DNA from: Mucidula mucida
Taxonomy: Eukaryota > Basidiomycota > Agaricomycetes > Agaricales > Physalacriaceae
NCBI GenBank assembly: GCA_015501055.1
Contig: JADNYV010000028.1
Span: 186,001-250,000, forward strand
Length of the DNA stretch: 64,000 nt
Direction: 5' to 3'
Made by a program: the position numbers and the translations under genes. Numbering within the stretch: position 1 is the first letter of the stretch; each line of letters starts with the position of its first letter. The notes under the pieces are model-generated. The model was not told where the DNA came from. It made no database searches and worked only from the letters and a program-made list of their open reading frames with translations. This document shows, one piece after another, positions 11,699-22,761 of the stretch.

Positions 11699-11939
11699 AC
11701 GACCTCGGAGACACTCGGAAGGCATCTATTGTTAGAGTCCATACGAATATATGAATATCGGAGGTAGAAATAGAGCGATAGCGAAGTTCCAGATGTTTAC
11801 GCGCAGGCGCGACCAGGCGCGACCGTGGGAGGAACGTGACAAGTTCACATCACGTCAGTTTCAGGGCCATCGTAATGGCGATCAAGCCTCATTAGGCGGT
11901 GACACGAGCGTGATTTTCTCACTTCCGTCTCGAACCACT

Positions 11940-12653
11940 ATGCCTCGCATTAAACCCCCTCATATTGAGCTGCCAGCGCCTGTGTTTGAGTTGGAACGTT
12001 GTACGGTGCTTCCCGAATACTCTATTAATCCTCACGACTTCGTAGACAACGATTCTGACGATGAAGAGATAGAATACGCTCTGGACCTTGGTGCTGAGAG
12101 TCCACCGCGGTCAGCCATAGAAGAGAAAGCGTCTTGGGATATCATGCCTAGCGGTGCAGAATTCAGTCCCGTATCCTCATCCTCTGAGAAAGTGTGTGGT
12201 TGCGGGAAATGGTATGTTACCATACTCCTCCTCGTGATAATATCTCATTAGCTCTCAGTACCACCAAGACGACACAGACCAGTTGCTGCCAACTACCTTT
12301 CTGTGTGGAAGAGCTCACCAAGGTAACACGTTTATAGTCGTAACCACTAATTCTGACGTGAGCAACTCCAGCGCCTTCGTAACTCCGAACGCTGTCCTTC
12401 GTGCGATCGCCTCTGTACATTGGAAGACCTGTTAAGCACCAATCCGATAACTGAACAAGACAGCTCGAATTCCGCGTCGTCCGAAGACGACTACGACGCG
12501 TTTGAGGAAGATGTACTCGTTATGAAAGCTACACGCTTGACAGATGCAGACAATGCTCCCAGCACGATACTCAGCCGAGCCCTGGGCACTATAGCGTTGA
12601 TGGTGTTTCTTTACGCTCTAACGTTTCGGACTACAGATACAGACACTCAATAG
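11940..12653 (+). CDS. Small RING-like zinc-binding, tail-anchored protein
   Basis: Three exons: 11940-12211, 12259-12322 and 12372-12653, joined in frame by consensus introns. An acidic N-terminal half (DNDSDDEEIEYALDLG) precedes a compact Cys cluster built across both introns: CGCGKC, then TSCCQLPFCVEELTKRL, then CPSCDRLC. The spacing C-x2-C ... C-C-x4-C ... C-x2-C resembles a shortened RING or zinc-ribbon. After another acidic stretch the protein ends with ALGTIALMVFLYALTF plus a few residues, a typical tail anchor. I infer an ER or outer-mitochondrial membrane protein, perhaps a ubiquitin-ligase-like factor. The family is not recognised and the Cys pattern is not canonical RING. Confidence 0.6.
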
Positions 12654-13944
12654 TTAATGTTTTCACCAGGAATACGACATAAATCGATTTTTTTTAAACG
12701 CGGTATTCGTGAATCTATTGTAAATCACTTTTCCTCAGGAGTACTGGTCGCGGTCTGCATCCACGAGCTTCAAGTCTTCCGCCGGCTCGAATGTTGGAGA
12801 CTATTTGAAGGTATAATGTTCATTGCTTCTTGCACTGACTTCTAGATATATATTAGGACATACGTTTTCGACGTGAAAGCTTGACAGGCAATTACAAGAC
12901 AATGTACGTCGATGGCTCAACGATGGAAAGCACGCCAGCGAAGTAAGCATGACAGTGGCACCGTGCAAGAAGTCAACCATCCCACTATTGCAAGCGAAGC
13001 CCGGTGGGCAGACGTTTGTGCTCTTGAACCACTGCTCCCGAGAAATGTCGTGATGACAGTGGCGACCAGCAGAATGATGGCAGGATACTCCGAGTTGAAA
13101 GAATTTCGATGGGTCGCATCATGTATGTGACTGATACCTTCAATTAGCTTGGCTATAACTTGATAGATTGCACATGAGAAACGCTAACAATGTGGAGATG
13201 AAATTTTACGCTTCATTCGAAAGATGAGAACAATGATGCGCCACAACGATAGTCGACGCGAGCGGTTTGACATGTCGCATCATGAACATCGTCGTTGTGT
13301 ACGCGTATGAGCGTTCGCCGTTTTCGCGATTGGCGATGCCTATATCTTTCGGTCTTACAAATCGTTGACTATTATCAGGGTCAATGACCGCCACAATCAA
13401 ATTAGCTGTGGCGGAAGCAGCGTCCATAGGATACAACAAGTTACCAACGATGCGTGAAACAGGTTTGAAGCACACAAGAGAAATATTATCAAAGGTGTGC
13501 TACCTTTCGATATGCTCTTCAACGTAAGAGACAAAGTGTTCGTAGCGTTGCCTACCATCACCGCTCTCGACCTTCTTTCCGCTGCGGACTCTGCACAACA
13601 TTGATGCGTCGTCGTTGTGATTACGCAACATACCCCGGCCATCACTAGTGCCAGTGATTATACGAGACGATGCATCGCGTTTCTTAGCACCTGGCGGTGG
13701 CTAGGTCGAGCCCGAAGATGAATGGGACGGAGTGTGTTGCTGTTGATGTTGATGTGGGAGATGCACGAACTTCGTGCTAGTAGGGTACATCCGCGACGTG
13801 GAGGAAATTTGAAAATGAAGCCGATAGATTGAAGTCGTGGTGACGAGGGCTTCAAGAGCAAATGGAGCGCGCGATAAACACAGAATAGAAAAAGATGCCT
13901 GTTCTTCCTCAGCAATAAGCAATGGCCAAAAGCTAAAAACAAAC
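12654..13944. other. Long stretch without a confident gene
   Basis: Several short frames read like protein but cannot be linked into a gene: on + RRWLNDGKHASE and STIPLLQAKPGGQTFVLLN near 12905-13050, and on - VAVIDPDNSQRFVRP near 13340-13400. They may be relics of a decayed gene or chance frames. I assign no function. Confidence 0.35.
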
Positions 13945-14544
13945 CTATGCCACCTCTTCCAGGTATCCTTGAGTAATGAGATGTTCGATATCCGCTTTAC
14001 GAACGATAAATCGCTGTCCTTTGCGAAAATCGATGCTCCCTTGTTCTGTCTGAATGACCCCGCAATCACGCACAACAAAGACAGAGACGTTAATGTCCTT
14101 GGGTGGAACAGCGATACCGGCAGTGATATCGAGTTCATAGGAAAACTCTGAGCGGAACTCCATGACATTAGTGTTGTACTGTCGAAGGAAATCAACTTCG
14201 TGGGGGGATAACTTGCTCCGAGTTTCGCTGTTATTGAGGATTTGGGGCAGGGCACCACCCAGGTTCCAATACATGTCTTTGAGGCGCTCTAGGCGATGGT
14301 TGTGATAGGCCAGCAAGCAACGCTTGTTACGTGCAATGGCCGTTTGGTATATGATGAGAGGTGGAGGTGGCATATCTGCGTCGACCATGTACTGCTGAGC
14401 AGCCTTTTCGAGGTCGCGCTGTTCGCGGATGATGGAGCGCACGAGCGAGTCATTGTACTTGAGCAGATTGTCCGTCTGCGTCGAGCGCCGTGCCTCAGTG
14501 ACGAGCTGGTTGGCCAGATCGCAAAATTGACGCGTGTCGCTCAT
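13945..14544 (-). CDS. PSF1: DNA replication complex GINS subunit PSF1
   Basis: A single exon of 199 residues, the usual PSF1 length, starting at MSDTRQFCDLANQLVTEA. PSF1 is one of four GINS subunits that activate the MCM helicase with Cdc45 at replication forks in the nucleus. Family marks visible are the N-terminal helix (LATEA-like LVTEARRS), the conserved block NKRCLLAYHNHRLERLKDMYW, the PHEVDFLRQYN segment and the C-terminal B domain (PPKDINVSVFVVRDCG, ending GQRFIVRKADIEHLITQGYL). It is divergently paired with the NDUFAF6-like gene; only 50 bases separate the two ATGs. Confidence 0.94.
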   Translation of the reverse strand: MSDTRQFCDLANQLVTEARRSTQTDNLLKYNDSLVRSIIREQRDLEKAAQQYMVDADMPPPPLIIYQTAIARNKRCLLAYHNHRLERLKDMYWNLGGALPQILNNSETRSKLSPHEVDFLRQYNTNVMEFRSEFSYELDITAGIAVPPKDINVSVFVVRDCGVIQTEQGSIDFRKGQRFIVRKADIEHLITQGYLEEVA

Positions 14545-14594
14545 CGTGGTTGGTGGCCAAAAAGGATACGGTCACGTTGACTTTGCCTCCTGCC
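14545..14594. promoter_or_regulatory. Very short bidirectional promoter region
   Basis: The 50 bases between the PSF1 start (-) and the NDUFAF6-like start (+). Transcription start sites for each gene must lie in this gap or within the other gene's 5' end. Confidence 0.5.
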
Positions 14595-15737
14595 ATGACC
14601 ACACGACACCTACAAAAGGTGGCATTTGGCCGCCGCGTCTATTCGACAACCAGGCCTGCTGCAGGCGCTGAAAATCCTGCTCAATACTGTCTTGATCTGG
14701 TCCGCAAACACGACTATGAGTCCTATCTTGCTGGCCCATTTTACCCCGCCGAACTACGGACTGGGTACTATGCGCTAAAGGCGTTTTCCGTCCGTAGAAG
14801 TTGTTGCTGCTGCTGGGTGGGATATTGAATACGATATAGGTAGAGCTGGCTACCGTACAGGACAGCGTATCCAACCCAATGATAGGCCAGATGCGCATGC
14901 AGTTCTGGCGCGACGCTGTCAAGGGCATTGCGGATGTATGTGGCCTCGGTGCTTGAGCGTCCGCTATTGACGAGGTATTACCCAGGACAGGCCGCCTAGA
15001 CATCCCATTGCTCTAGCGTTACACGCCGCCACTCAAAAGTCTCGGCTGCCCTCTTATCACTTGAAGCGCATAATAGACGCACGCGTAAGTCTCTCCTCTA
15101 ATCCCTGAGATCTATAACTTATACCCCCGCTTTAGGATGCGGAGATGCAGTCGTCGAGCCATCTAACTACCGATTCTCTGATGACACATGCCGAGTCGAC
15201 ATCATCGAGCTTGCTATACCTGCTACTGTCAATGTTGTCCGTGTCAGATTCGACCGTATCACATGCAGCATCCCATCTGGGAATTGCACAGACACTGACA
15301 ACGCTTCTCCGAGCGCTTCCGTACCACGCCATCAACGGGCGGATGGTCGTCCCAGCAGAGATCACGGCGAAACATGGGGTTGTCCAGGAGGATGTGTTCC
15401 GCAAGGGCAGTGGTGCACGGGGCATTGACGAGGCGGTGTTTGAGCTGGCTACGCTGGCAAATGATCACCTCAATACAGCGCGATCTATGTTCAAGGAAGG
15501 AGGCTTTGAGGGTAAAGTCCCTCCAACAGTGATGCCCGTATTCCTCGCAGGAGTTTGTGCTTCATTCGTGTATGCGATCTTGACGGCGCTGATATCTCGG
15601 ACCCACAGGTGCCTGTTGCAAACATTCTTGGTCGATTGGAGAAGGCGAATTTCGACGTGTTTGCGCCAAGTTTACAGGTGAGGGATTGGCTGTTGCCTTG
15701 GCATGTATGGAAGAGTTACTATGTGCGAATGTTTTGA
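14595..15737 (+). CDS. NDUFAF6-like complex I assembly factor (squalene/phytoene synthase fold)
   Basis: Starts MTTRHLQKVAFGRRVYSTTR, a basic mitochondrial presequence. The rest matches the NDUFAF6/C8orf38 family, catalytically altered relatives of squalene/phytoene synthases that assist complex I assembly: YCLDLVRKHDYESYLAGPFY, then (after an intron) VELATVQDSVSNPMIGQMRM with QFWRDAV, HPIALALHAATQKSRLPSYH, the central helix LLYLLLSMLSVSD and HLGIAQTLTTLLRALPYHA with GRMVVPAE. The C-terminal exon reads NILGRLEKANFDVF, ending WKSYYVRMF. The first intron needs a GTCCGT donor, slightly unusual. It is paired head-to-head with PSF1. Confidence 0.87.
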
Positions 15738-16023
15738 ATGAGCCATATATATTATTGTGAAGGATTCCAATTGATTGAGGCAAGATACGGAGCAACAGAC
15801 GCGAATGGCATCGGTCCGTGAACAACCCGTATTTGGTTGTGCCTTGGGCATTATGTTACAGGACGTTACACACTTTTGCATACTCCGACCCGATTGTTCT
15901 CTTCTCTTCTTACCACGACCTTGGATTTCTTGTCATCGCCTGTAACGACGAGCTCGCTCCTTTATTTCCGACGAACCGCCTTCGAGAACCCATTCCGTAC
16001 AGAGCATTACCTATTTAGTCGGC

Positions 16024-19000
16024 ATGGACCGTCTCTGCGGTACGTTACTCCATGCTACCACCATCGCCACCCGTTTTCTCATGTACCCGTCACAGACGAT
16101 GTCCTACAGCTCATATTCGACGAACTGGCATACCCTGGCGACCTTATCCTCGTCTGCAAGCGCTTCCACCACTTCTCCCAAGATCCATATGTCCGCGCAC
16201 ACTACTTTATGGAGCGACATGGGGCCACCCAGGCCTTGTATCATGCATTGGGACGAGGAAAGGTGTTGACAGAGCGGGTCCTTGATGTGCGTCTGTTTCT
16301 CATGTCTCTTCTGCTAGCTGTCTGACTGCATCATTTTCGTCCACTTACCTCCATGATTATCTCATTGCTCTTGTGATTGCCTCTCAAACAGATCTTGATG
16401 TCGAGCGGTGCCCATTTCTCCAGGTACCTTGTCCAGGTTGCCTTCCATCACTATTTCTATACACGGACCCATTTCATCAAAACAAACTGGGTACGAAACG
16501 TACCCCTCTCGGTTTTCACGTACTTCCTCAAGCTCGCCGCGGATGCCTATGGAGACATACCGCGCGGAAAGGTAGGCGCATCCAGCCTTCCAACGCATGT
16601 CTGTTCTCACTGTATTGTCAGATGGAAGATGATGGTGCCGTATTCACATGGTTTCTACAAGAAAGTCGTTATTCTGAATCTTCGAAACGTGTAACTTGGG
16701 AGAATGTACGCGACCTGTTGGACAAGTACAATGTATGCGCTTAATCATGTCTCACCCCGCATCTCTGACGCCTTGTAGTTCATTCCTTTCTCGCCCAAAG
16801 ATCCTCTTATGGCACAATTCCCTCTGGCTCTCGCGCTAGAGCCGAGGCTACTTCCTTACGCAGTGGCGAATGGATTCTATATGGACTCCAAGTACCGAAA
16901 CTTTATCTTCCGGAAAATGTTCGAGAGGGTATCGGATCGGACCGCAGACACTATAGCAGAAAACGTGCGAGAATTGTGTCGGCTGGATTCAACGTACGTT
17001 GTGCAGAACCCGTTATATAAAGTTCTTCACTCACAAGTACATTCAGTATGTTTGTCAGCCGAACAGTTGCCGCAGAAGTTTGTATGGAGGCAAAGTATAA
17101 CTCGAATGGATATAACGCGCTCAAGAGCCTGAATGTCACGAACGACCTAGTTTTCAATCTCGGGGCCCTTGTACAAGATCTATTAAAGGTCAGTAATATT
17201 ATCCTTATCGTTCATATATCGTGCTGACCGTGTCGGGTAGCTTTTTTACAAGTCTAAATCAGTGACGCAGAAGCCCACACAGGACGTCCTCAGGCATCTC
17301 TGGAAGGACTTCCCTTCGTCTGATCCCACGGTTCGCCTTGTCATGCTGTTGACGGTGTTTCTTCCTGGAGATAATAACCTGAACGTTACGAATGTTCGCG
17401 AGCAACTTGCCACGCTCAAGCTTGGCCAGATCACGAAGACAGACATGCGCAACCTCATGATCAATCCATACATGGAGCATTTCAATGGGCTTGTCGACTA
17501 CATGCGGCAGGAGGTTGTGTCGGATGTCACACACAAAAAGGGTATGACATCCTCCGAAGTATTGACGCTTGTCGAAGAGGTCGCGTGTCGTTGTCTGGAG
17601 ATTGGGTGCAAAGTATGTCCCGAGCAAAATTATATGCGCTTCTACCGGCTAATGGGAGTGTACCAGGGTCGCATGCTACAGAGAGTCTGTGATACTTACC
17701 CTAGCGCTCGAAAGGCAATTGCGAAGGCGGTTTCGGAGATACATCAGGTCGATGTGGACGACGTTTCCAAGGATCGAAAATATAAACTTTGCCGGCCGTG
17801 GTATAGAGGAAGTGAAGACAATGATTTCTTTTGGGACGGCTTGCCTTCACGGACTGAAGGAGCAGATTACCTCTCCAAGGCCCCTTCAAATCAATTCTTG
17901 GTTCGTTGGTTTTCTTTTACACAATGGCAGATAGTTCATATCGCTTCAGGGTGCTATTGGACATGAATCCTTGTCCGCAATGATTCGTCAAGACGAAACT
18001 GTTCCTACGAGGGCGCGGAGAAGGATGTACCTTGAGGCACCACCGTCAACAAATCTGCCTATTATTCCGATCGGTACGCGCTTTCGTTGATAGGTCGAAC
18101 GAAAAATGACTGTGATACAGACCAGATCAATGTAGGGCGGTGGATTAAGATGGAGTTTGGTTCCAGGAGTAGCATAACGGCAGTCTTCTTGACTCATGCG
18201 ATTATGAACGATGACAGTATGGTAGGTGTCCCGACACTCCATGTAGACAGCTAATAGACCTCCCCTTAGGTCCTTGACGAGTATCTGTCGCCTACCCGAC
18301 CAGCGGAGCGCGTTCCGTTGACTTTCAAGCATTTTCAGACATTGGCCGCTCTACGACAAGCGCCGGTTAGTCATGGCATCCATCTATCCAGGCATAGTCA
18401 CTAATATGTGGCGTAGTCATATGCACTCTTCCGCTATATCGAAAAGGGAGGCGAGTTCTATGCCAACGAAGCGGATTATATCTCGAAACCAATATCCGTG
18501 CGGAAACCGGAAATCAAGAAGGAGGATTCTGTTCCACCCCCAAAGGCCGCGAGGTCGCCTTCAAGTCCTCATCGCCCGCGGAAGCGGCCTCGTCGGAGTG
18601 CTGCTACAATAGTGCATTCATACGCGGTTCCCGGTTCCGATGACGAGGCAATGGCTGTTGATACGATTGATGGCGGTCAAGGTGATGAAAAGAAAGTGCA
18701 CCCGGTGGATGCGCATCTGCGGTTGTGGATCAAGTATTTAGGGGAATTGCTGAAAGTGGAACATTCCAAGGTCTGTATTGCCACCTTTCACAAAATGGGT
18801 TGATCTGACGGTTGATTTGTTAGCATCTGGAGATCAAGCGTCGTCTAATGCAGGAAGCTGGACCTGGAGCGAAGTCCGGGTATTCAAGGTACGCGGTGGC
18901 GTGTCGTTTCCTCGACATTACACTGAGCTCAGAGCAGAACGAGTTTTTCAAATCACTAGCTACGAATCTGAGGCTCTTACGCAAACTCGACGAAGAGAAG

Positions 19001-19097
19001 CGACAAGAGACTGAATGCTCAAGTGACGTGTCTTTGAGCGATATGGACGATGACGATTATATGAACACCAGTAGGTCTAAACGCAGGAAGACATGAA
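16024..19097 (+). CDS. Large F-box-type protein with basic disordered C-terminus
   Basis: Exon 1 (MDRLC) joins across a GTACGT...CACAG intron to DDVLQLIFDELAYPGDLILV followed by CKRFHHF, a degenerate N-terminal F-box that would recruit a target to an SCF ubiquitin ligase. Many exons follow and encode a helical repeat-like body (GNGFYMDSK-type, VCMEAKYNSNGYNALKSL, LVMLLTVFLPGDNNLNVTN, MINPYMEHFNGLVDYMRQ). The C-terminal part has a Pro/Ser/Lys-rich segment with RPRKRPRRSA, a likely nuclear signal, then AHLRLWIKYLGELLKVEHSK and an acidic/basic tail ending SRSKRRKT. This architecture occurs in mushroom genomes but I know no function. Exon borders in the middle are approximate. Confidence 0.7.
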
Positions 19098-19385
19098 ATC
19101 ATGAAAGAATTGGATGATATTTATTTCGCATGACACACTCACTCGCATTGCATTGCATCGCTTTCAGCTTACTTGCCTTAGTTATAATAATTGTCACATC
19201 GCTACCCACTTTATTGTAAATTTTTAGTTATTAGCCTAATTTAACCCAGTGGTATTGCTCACAGTGTGGCGTTGAAGGGTGGAACGAGCAGTTAGTTGGA
19301 TGGCGAAGCGTGGGAACTATATCCGATTATGGTAGGTATGGTCAGCCGCTTTGAAACGCACCCATTTCCGTTCTTGAGCGTCTAC

Positions 19386-20668
19386 ATGGAGGCCTTATTC
19401 TTCAACGTACTATCTATCTCAATGCCGTTCTGGTTATTGCAACTCAACTCACACAGTTCTCTTACAGGTCGACACTGGCTTTCTTGAAGGCACAGTGAGG
19501 GGGTACAAGGCTGGTATCCTCACTCAGAGCCATTACGCAAACCTGACCCAGTGCGAGACTCTTGAAGGTGCGTTCCCGATACAAACATACTTGACACATG
19601 TTGACACTGCGATTACAGATTTCCGTACTCAACTGTCTGCGACTGACTATGGCAACTTTCTCGCCAATGAGCCCCTGCCCATCTCGACGTCGACAATCAC
19701 CGAAAAGGCCACCCAGTTGTTGGTGGACCAGTTTAACTACCTCCGCACGAATGCCGTTGAGCCGTTGAGCAAATTCCTTGACTATATCACGTCAGTCCAG
19801 CTTCTACAATGCTGCCTGTTATTCGTATTGACTGTCCAACAGTTATGCGTACATGATTGACAACGTCGTGTTGCTCATTACGGGAACACTCCATGAACGG
19901 GACACCCACGAACTCTTGGACCGCTGTCACCCGCTCGGAGTGTTCGACACGATGCCGGCATTATGCGTAGCAACAAATGTAGAGGAGTTGTACCAAAGTG
20001 TCCTGGTCGAAACTCCGCTTGGTACGAGCATAACCCGCCGCATCTCTTACCGTCGTTCATTTCCTTGCTAGCGCCGTATTTCCGTGATTGTGTATCGGCA
20101 TCCGACTTGGACGACCTCAACATCGAGATCATCCGTAACACCGTTTACAAGGCGTACCTCGAAGATTTCTATAACTATTGCTCACCCTCGGATCCACAAC
20201 ATCCGACGTTATGCAGCGCATCCTGTCCTTTGAAGCCGATCGGCGCACAGTCAACATAACCATCAATCGTTCAATACAGAGCTGAGCAAGGAGCAGCGCG
20301 CCAAGCTCTTCCCGGCTATTGGGCGCCTCTTCCCCGAGGGAAACAACCAGCTTGCCAAAGCCGATGAAATTGACCAGGTCCGCCAGGTGTGCGAGAACGT
20401 GTCCGAGTACCGCTCCTTCTTCTCTGAAGCATCAGGGATGAACGGCAGCGCCGGTGACGAGTCGGGTGCCGCGGCGCAGCTCGAAGATCGTTTCTTCCAC
20501 ACTGAGGTGCACCTAAACAAACTGGCTTTTCTCCAGCAGTTCCAGTATGGCATCTTCTACAGCTACATGAAGTTGAAGGAGCAGGAGATCAGAAATATCA
20601 CCTGGATTGCGGAGTGTATCGCCCAGGATGCGAGGGATAGGATGCAGGACTTTATACCCATCTTCTAA
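19386..20668 (+). CDS. VMA6: V-type proton ATPase subunit d
   Basis: Subunit d (Vma6) couples the rotor to the c-ring in the V0 sector of the vacuolar proton pump. Exon 1 is MEALFFN; after an intron [20 protein letters not shown] follows, then [56 protein letters not shown] and [15 protein letters not shown]. The end is [31 protein letters not shown] and FIPIF, near-identical to the family end. The sequence has two frame breaks. One at 20182-20184 needs one base to join YNYCS to [20 protein letters not shown]. One at 20265-20268 needs one base to join VNITIN to [16 protein letters not shown]. Because this subunit is essential for pump function, the breaks look like sequence errors. Confidence 0.95.
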
Positions 20669-20800
20669 TACAGCGACTCATTTTATTAGTATCACAACAA
20701 TCGATTGTAATTTGGACGACTGATCAGACCAAGAGTACATGGAAGAGCCTACATATAATTTGAAAACAGGTATTTAAGTTATAGAGGTTGTACATAATCT

Positions 20801-22097
20801 TCACGCGATGTCATGCAATCCTGTCTTTCTATCCCGCTCGAACTGCAAAGTCGGCATTGGGAACGTTTCGGTCACAGAAGGGCTAGGAACAGTCCTCTTG
20901 ACGTCTACGATAGAAGCTGTAAGCAAGTGACTCATATCAAACGGGCAGACATACCAAGTTGAGGATTGTAGTTTCTACCGATAACTGTGGCTGCCGCACG
21001 CGTGCGTTGTTGACGTTGTGTGCGCTTCTTGGTGATGTAAAAGAACAACCCGCAGAGCGCCACAAAGACGAGTCCTCCGACGACGCCACCGACGATCGCG
21101 CCAATATGGGTGCTCTTATGGGAGCTCCCGGTGCCGCCTGAAGACGAAGTAGAGTACATGTCGGTGATGCTGTTGTAGGATGCATTGTACGCCACGAAAT
21201 CGAACGCAATCGGGTATGAGTTGATCACATCTGTGATGTTCACCGTCAGCACATGCTTCCCCGCGTCCAGATCGACCTGGAACAGTCGCGCCATGGGGAT
21301 GGGCTGGATGGTGGTATTCGCCAAGTAGACGACCTCCTTGATGGCGCCATCATCCAGCGTGTACTCGAGCGTAAAGTTTCCATCCGATGTCGTGTCTGTT
21401 AGAATGCCGTACACCGCGACCGAATCACCTAGAGTAGAGTATTATGAACAAGAAGGGCATTGGACCGGCGGGTGCAGCGTACCAACGAAAGAAACCTGGA
21501 ATGAATCACCAATAGTGTTAGTCCAGTGCGCCGTGTCGAGATATGGACCCGTCGAATAATCGAAAGTGGCCTTAGTAAGGTTGTGGGTAGTCCAACCCTT
21601 TCCGCTATACTGTATCGCACTATTCGTATCATCCAGCATGACCGTGCGGCCCTTCATCGCGGTCGACTCGCCCGCGGTGACAGTGAGATAATCGAACGCG
21701 GGGAAGAGCGCGGTGTTGCCCATGGCGTACGTCACCGTATGCAGCCCATCCGCGAGCTGGCCCGAATCATACGCGCCGTCCCCGGTCTCGAGCAGCATCT
21801 TGTCGCCGTCGAGCTGCACACTGTAATCACCCTGCGCCCACCGAGTGATGCCAGCCGAGATCTTAACCCGCGTGCCTAGGGAAAACCGAGCATCAGCTTG
21901 GGATACATGTTGGGGGGAAGAATGCGTCACCGACCGTTGAACGCATACGAGAACCACCCGTCGTCGCACCCAGAGCTCGCGATCGACGTCCATGTCTTCC
22001 TAAAGTAAGACTGGGTGACCGTCTGATGCGTGGACGGGCAGAGGTACTCGACGCTCGCGTCTATATCGTCGACGATGTAGATGACGCTCTCGGCCAT
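20801..22097 (-). CDS. Single-pass membrane protein, paralogue 1 of 3
   Basis: Starts MAESVIYIVDDIDASVEYLC with no signal peptide. The ectodomain is two beta-rich halves: DGWFSYAFNG, VQLDGDKMLLETGDGAYDSG, FDYLTVTAGESTAMKGRT and VMLDDTNSAIQYSGKGW, then GDSVAVYGIL and GNFTLEYTLDDG. It has many N-glycosylation sites. A Ser/Gly-rich stalk leads to the membrane helix IGAIVGGVVGGLVFVALCGL and a dibasic tail (KKRTQRQQRTRAAATVIGRN). A short last exon (DVKRTVPSPSVTETFPMP) ends at 20801. Several introns are consensus. The two halves resemble galactose-binding-like jelly rolls common in mushroom surface proteins; this is inference. Paralogues lie at 25208-26344 (-) and 31075-32326 (+). Confidence 0.8.
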
Positions 22098-22761
22098 GGT
22101 CAAGGGTTGACGATAAAGGGCGAGGGAAAGATAAAGCAAGAAGAGCCGCCGTTTTTATTCGGTGACATCATGAGACCTAGTACCGTCCCCCCAAATTGAT
22201 ATGGTCCTAGATATGGAACAGCCGTCCGCGGGGGGGGGGACCCTGTGGGAAGCCAAGAACAGTGACAGAAGCCGAAGGTTATCCAGCATCCAGAGTTTAC
22301 ACGAAGTTGTCGAAATCTAGCAGATAGTTCCTGGACTTCCTGTTGAAGTTAAGAGTTGTGTATGCCAATAAGGGCACACAACAGGAGAGATACGAGAGCG
22401 GGTATGTTTTCTAGGGTATCGTGAATGAGGAAGAGATGGTCGGAACCAAGTCTGATGGAGTGGTGACGTGGTGACATTCGCTGGAAGTAGGCTCCGAGTA
22501 CAACTGAATACGTGTTGTTCAGCAAATCTACTGTATAGGAGGACAGATGGTTGCACGTAGAACATCAGAATCAGGAGGTTCTTCTGCATGCGCTTGATTT
22601 GTATATGTGAAGCCTCTGGCCTCCCGCCCTGATATGAAGTACAAGATAAGTGATACAATACAGTATAGAGTACAAGAACTACGGGATACATTTCCTCATT
22701 AACCATCTAGATTTAAAGTATCAATCGCTCTAGAGAAGAGCACACCGTGCTCGACATCGCG
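22098..22761. other. Intergenic region with a G10 homopolymer
   Basis: No supported gene. A run of ten G occupies about 22230-22239, upstream of paralogue 1. Confidence 0.5.

Noticed and set aside
13206..13645. Two overlapping minus-strand frames near 13.2-13.6 kb
   Set aside because: No consistent exon join or known family; both strands read equally weakly, so a gene cannot be supported.
22317..22706. Minus-strand frame of 129 codons between membrane paralogue 1 and GH71
   Set aside because: Random-looking composition, no homologous motif and no upstream promoter or exon continuation.
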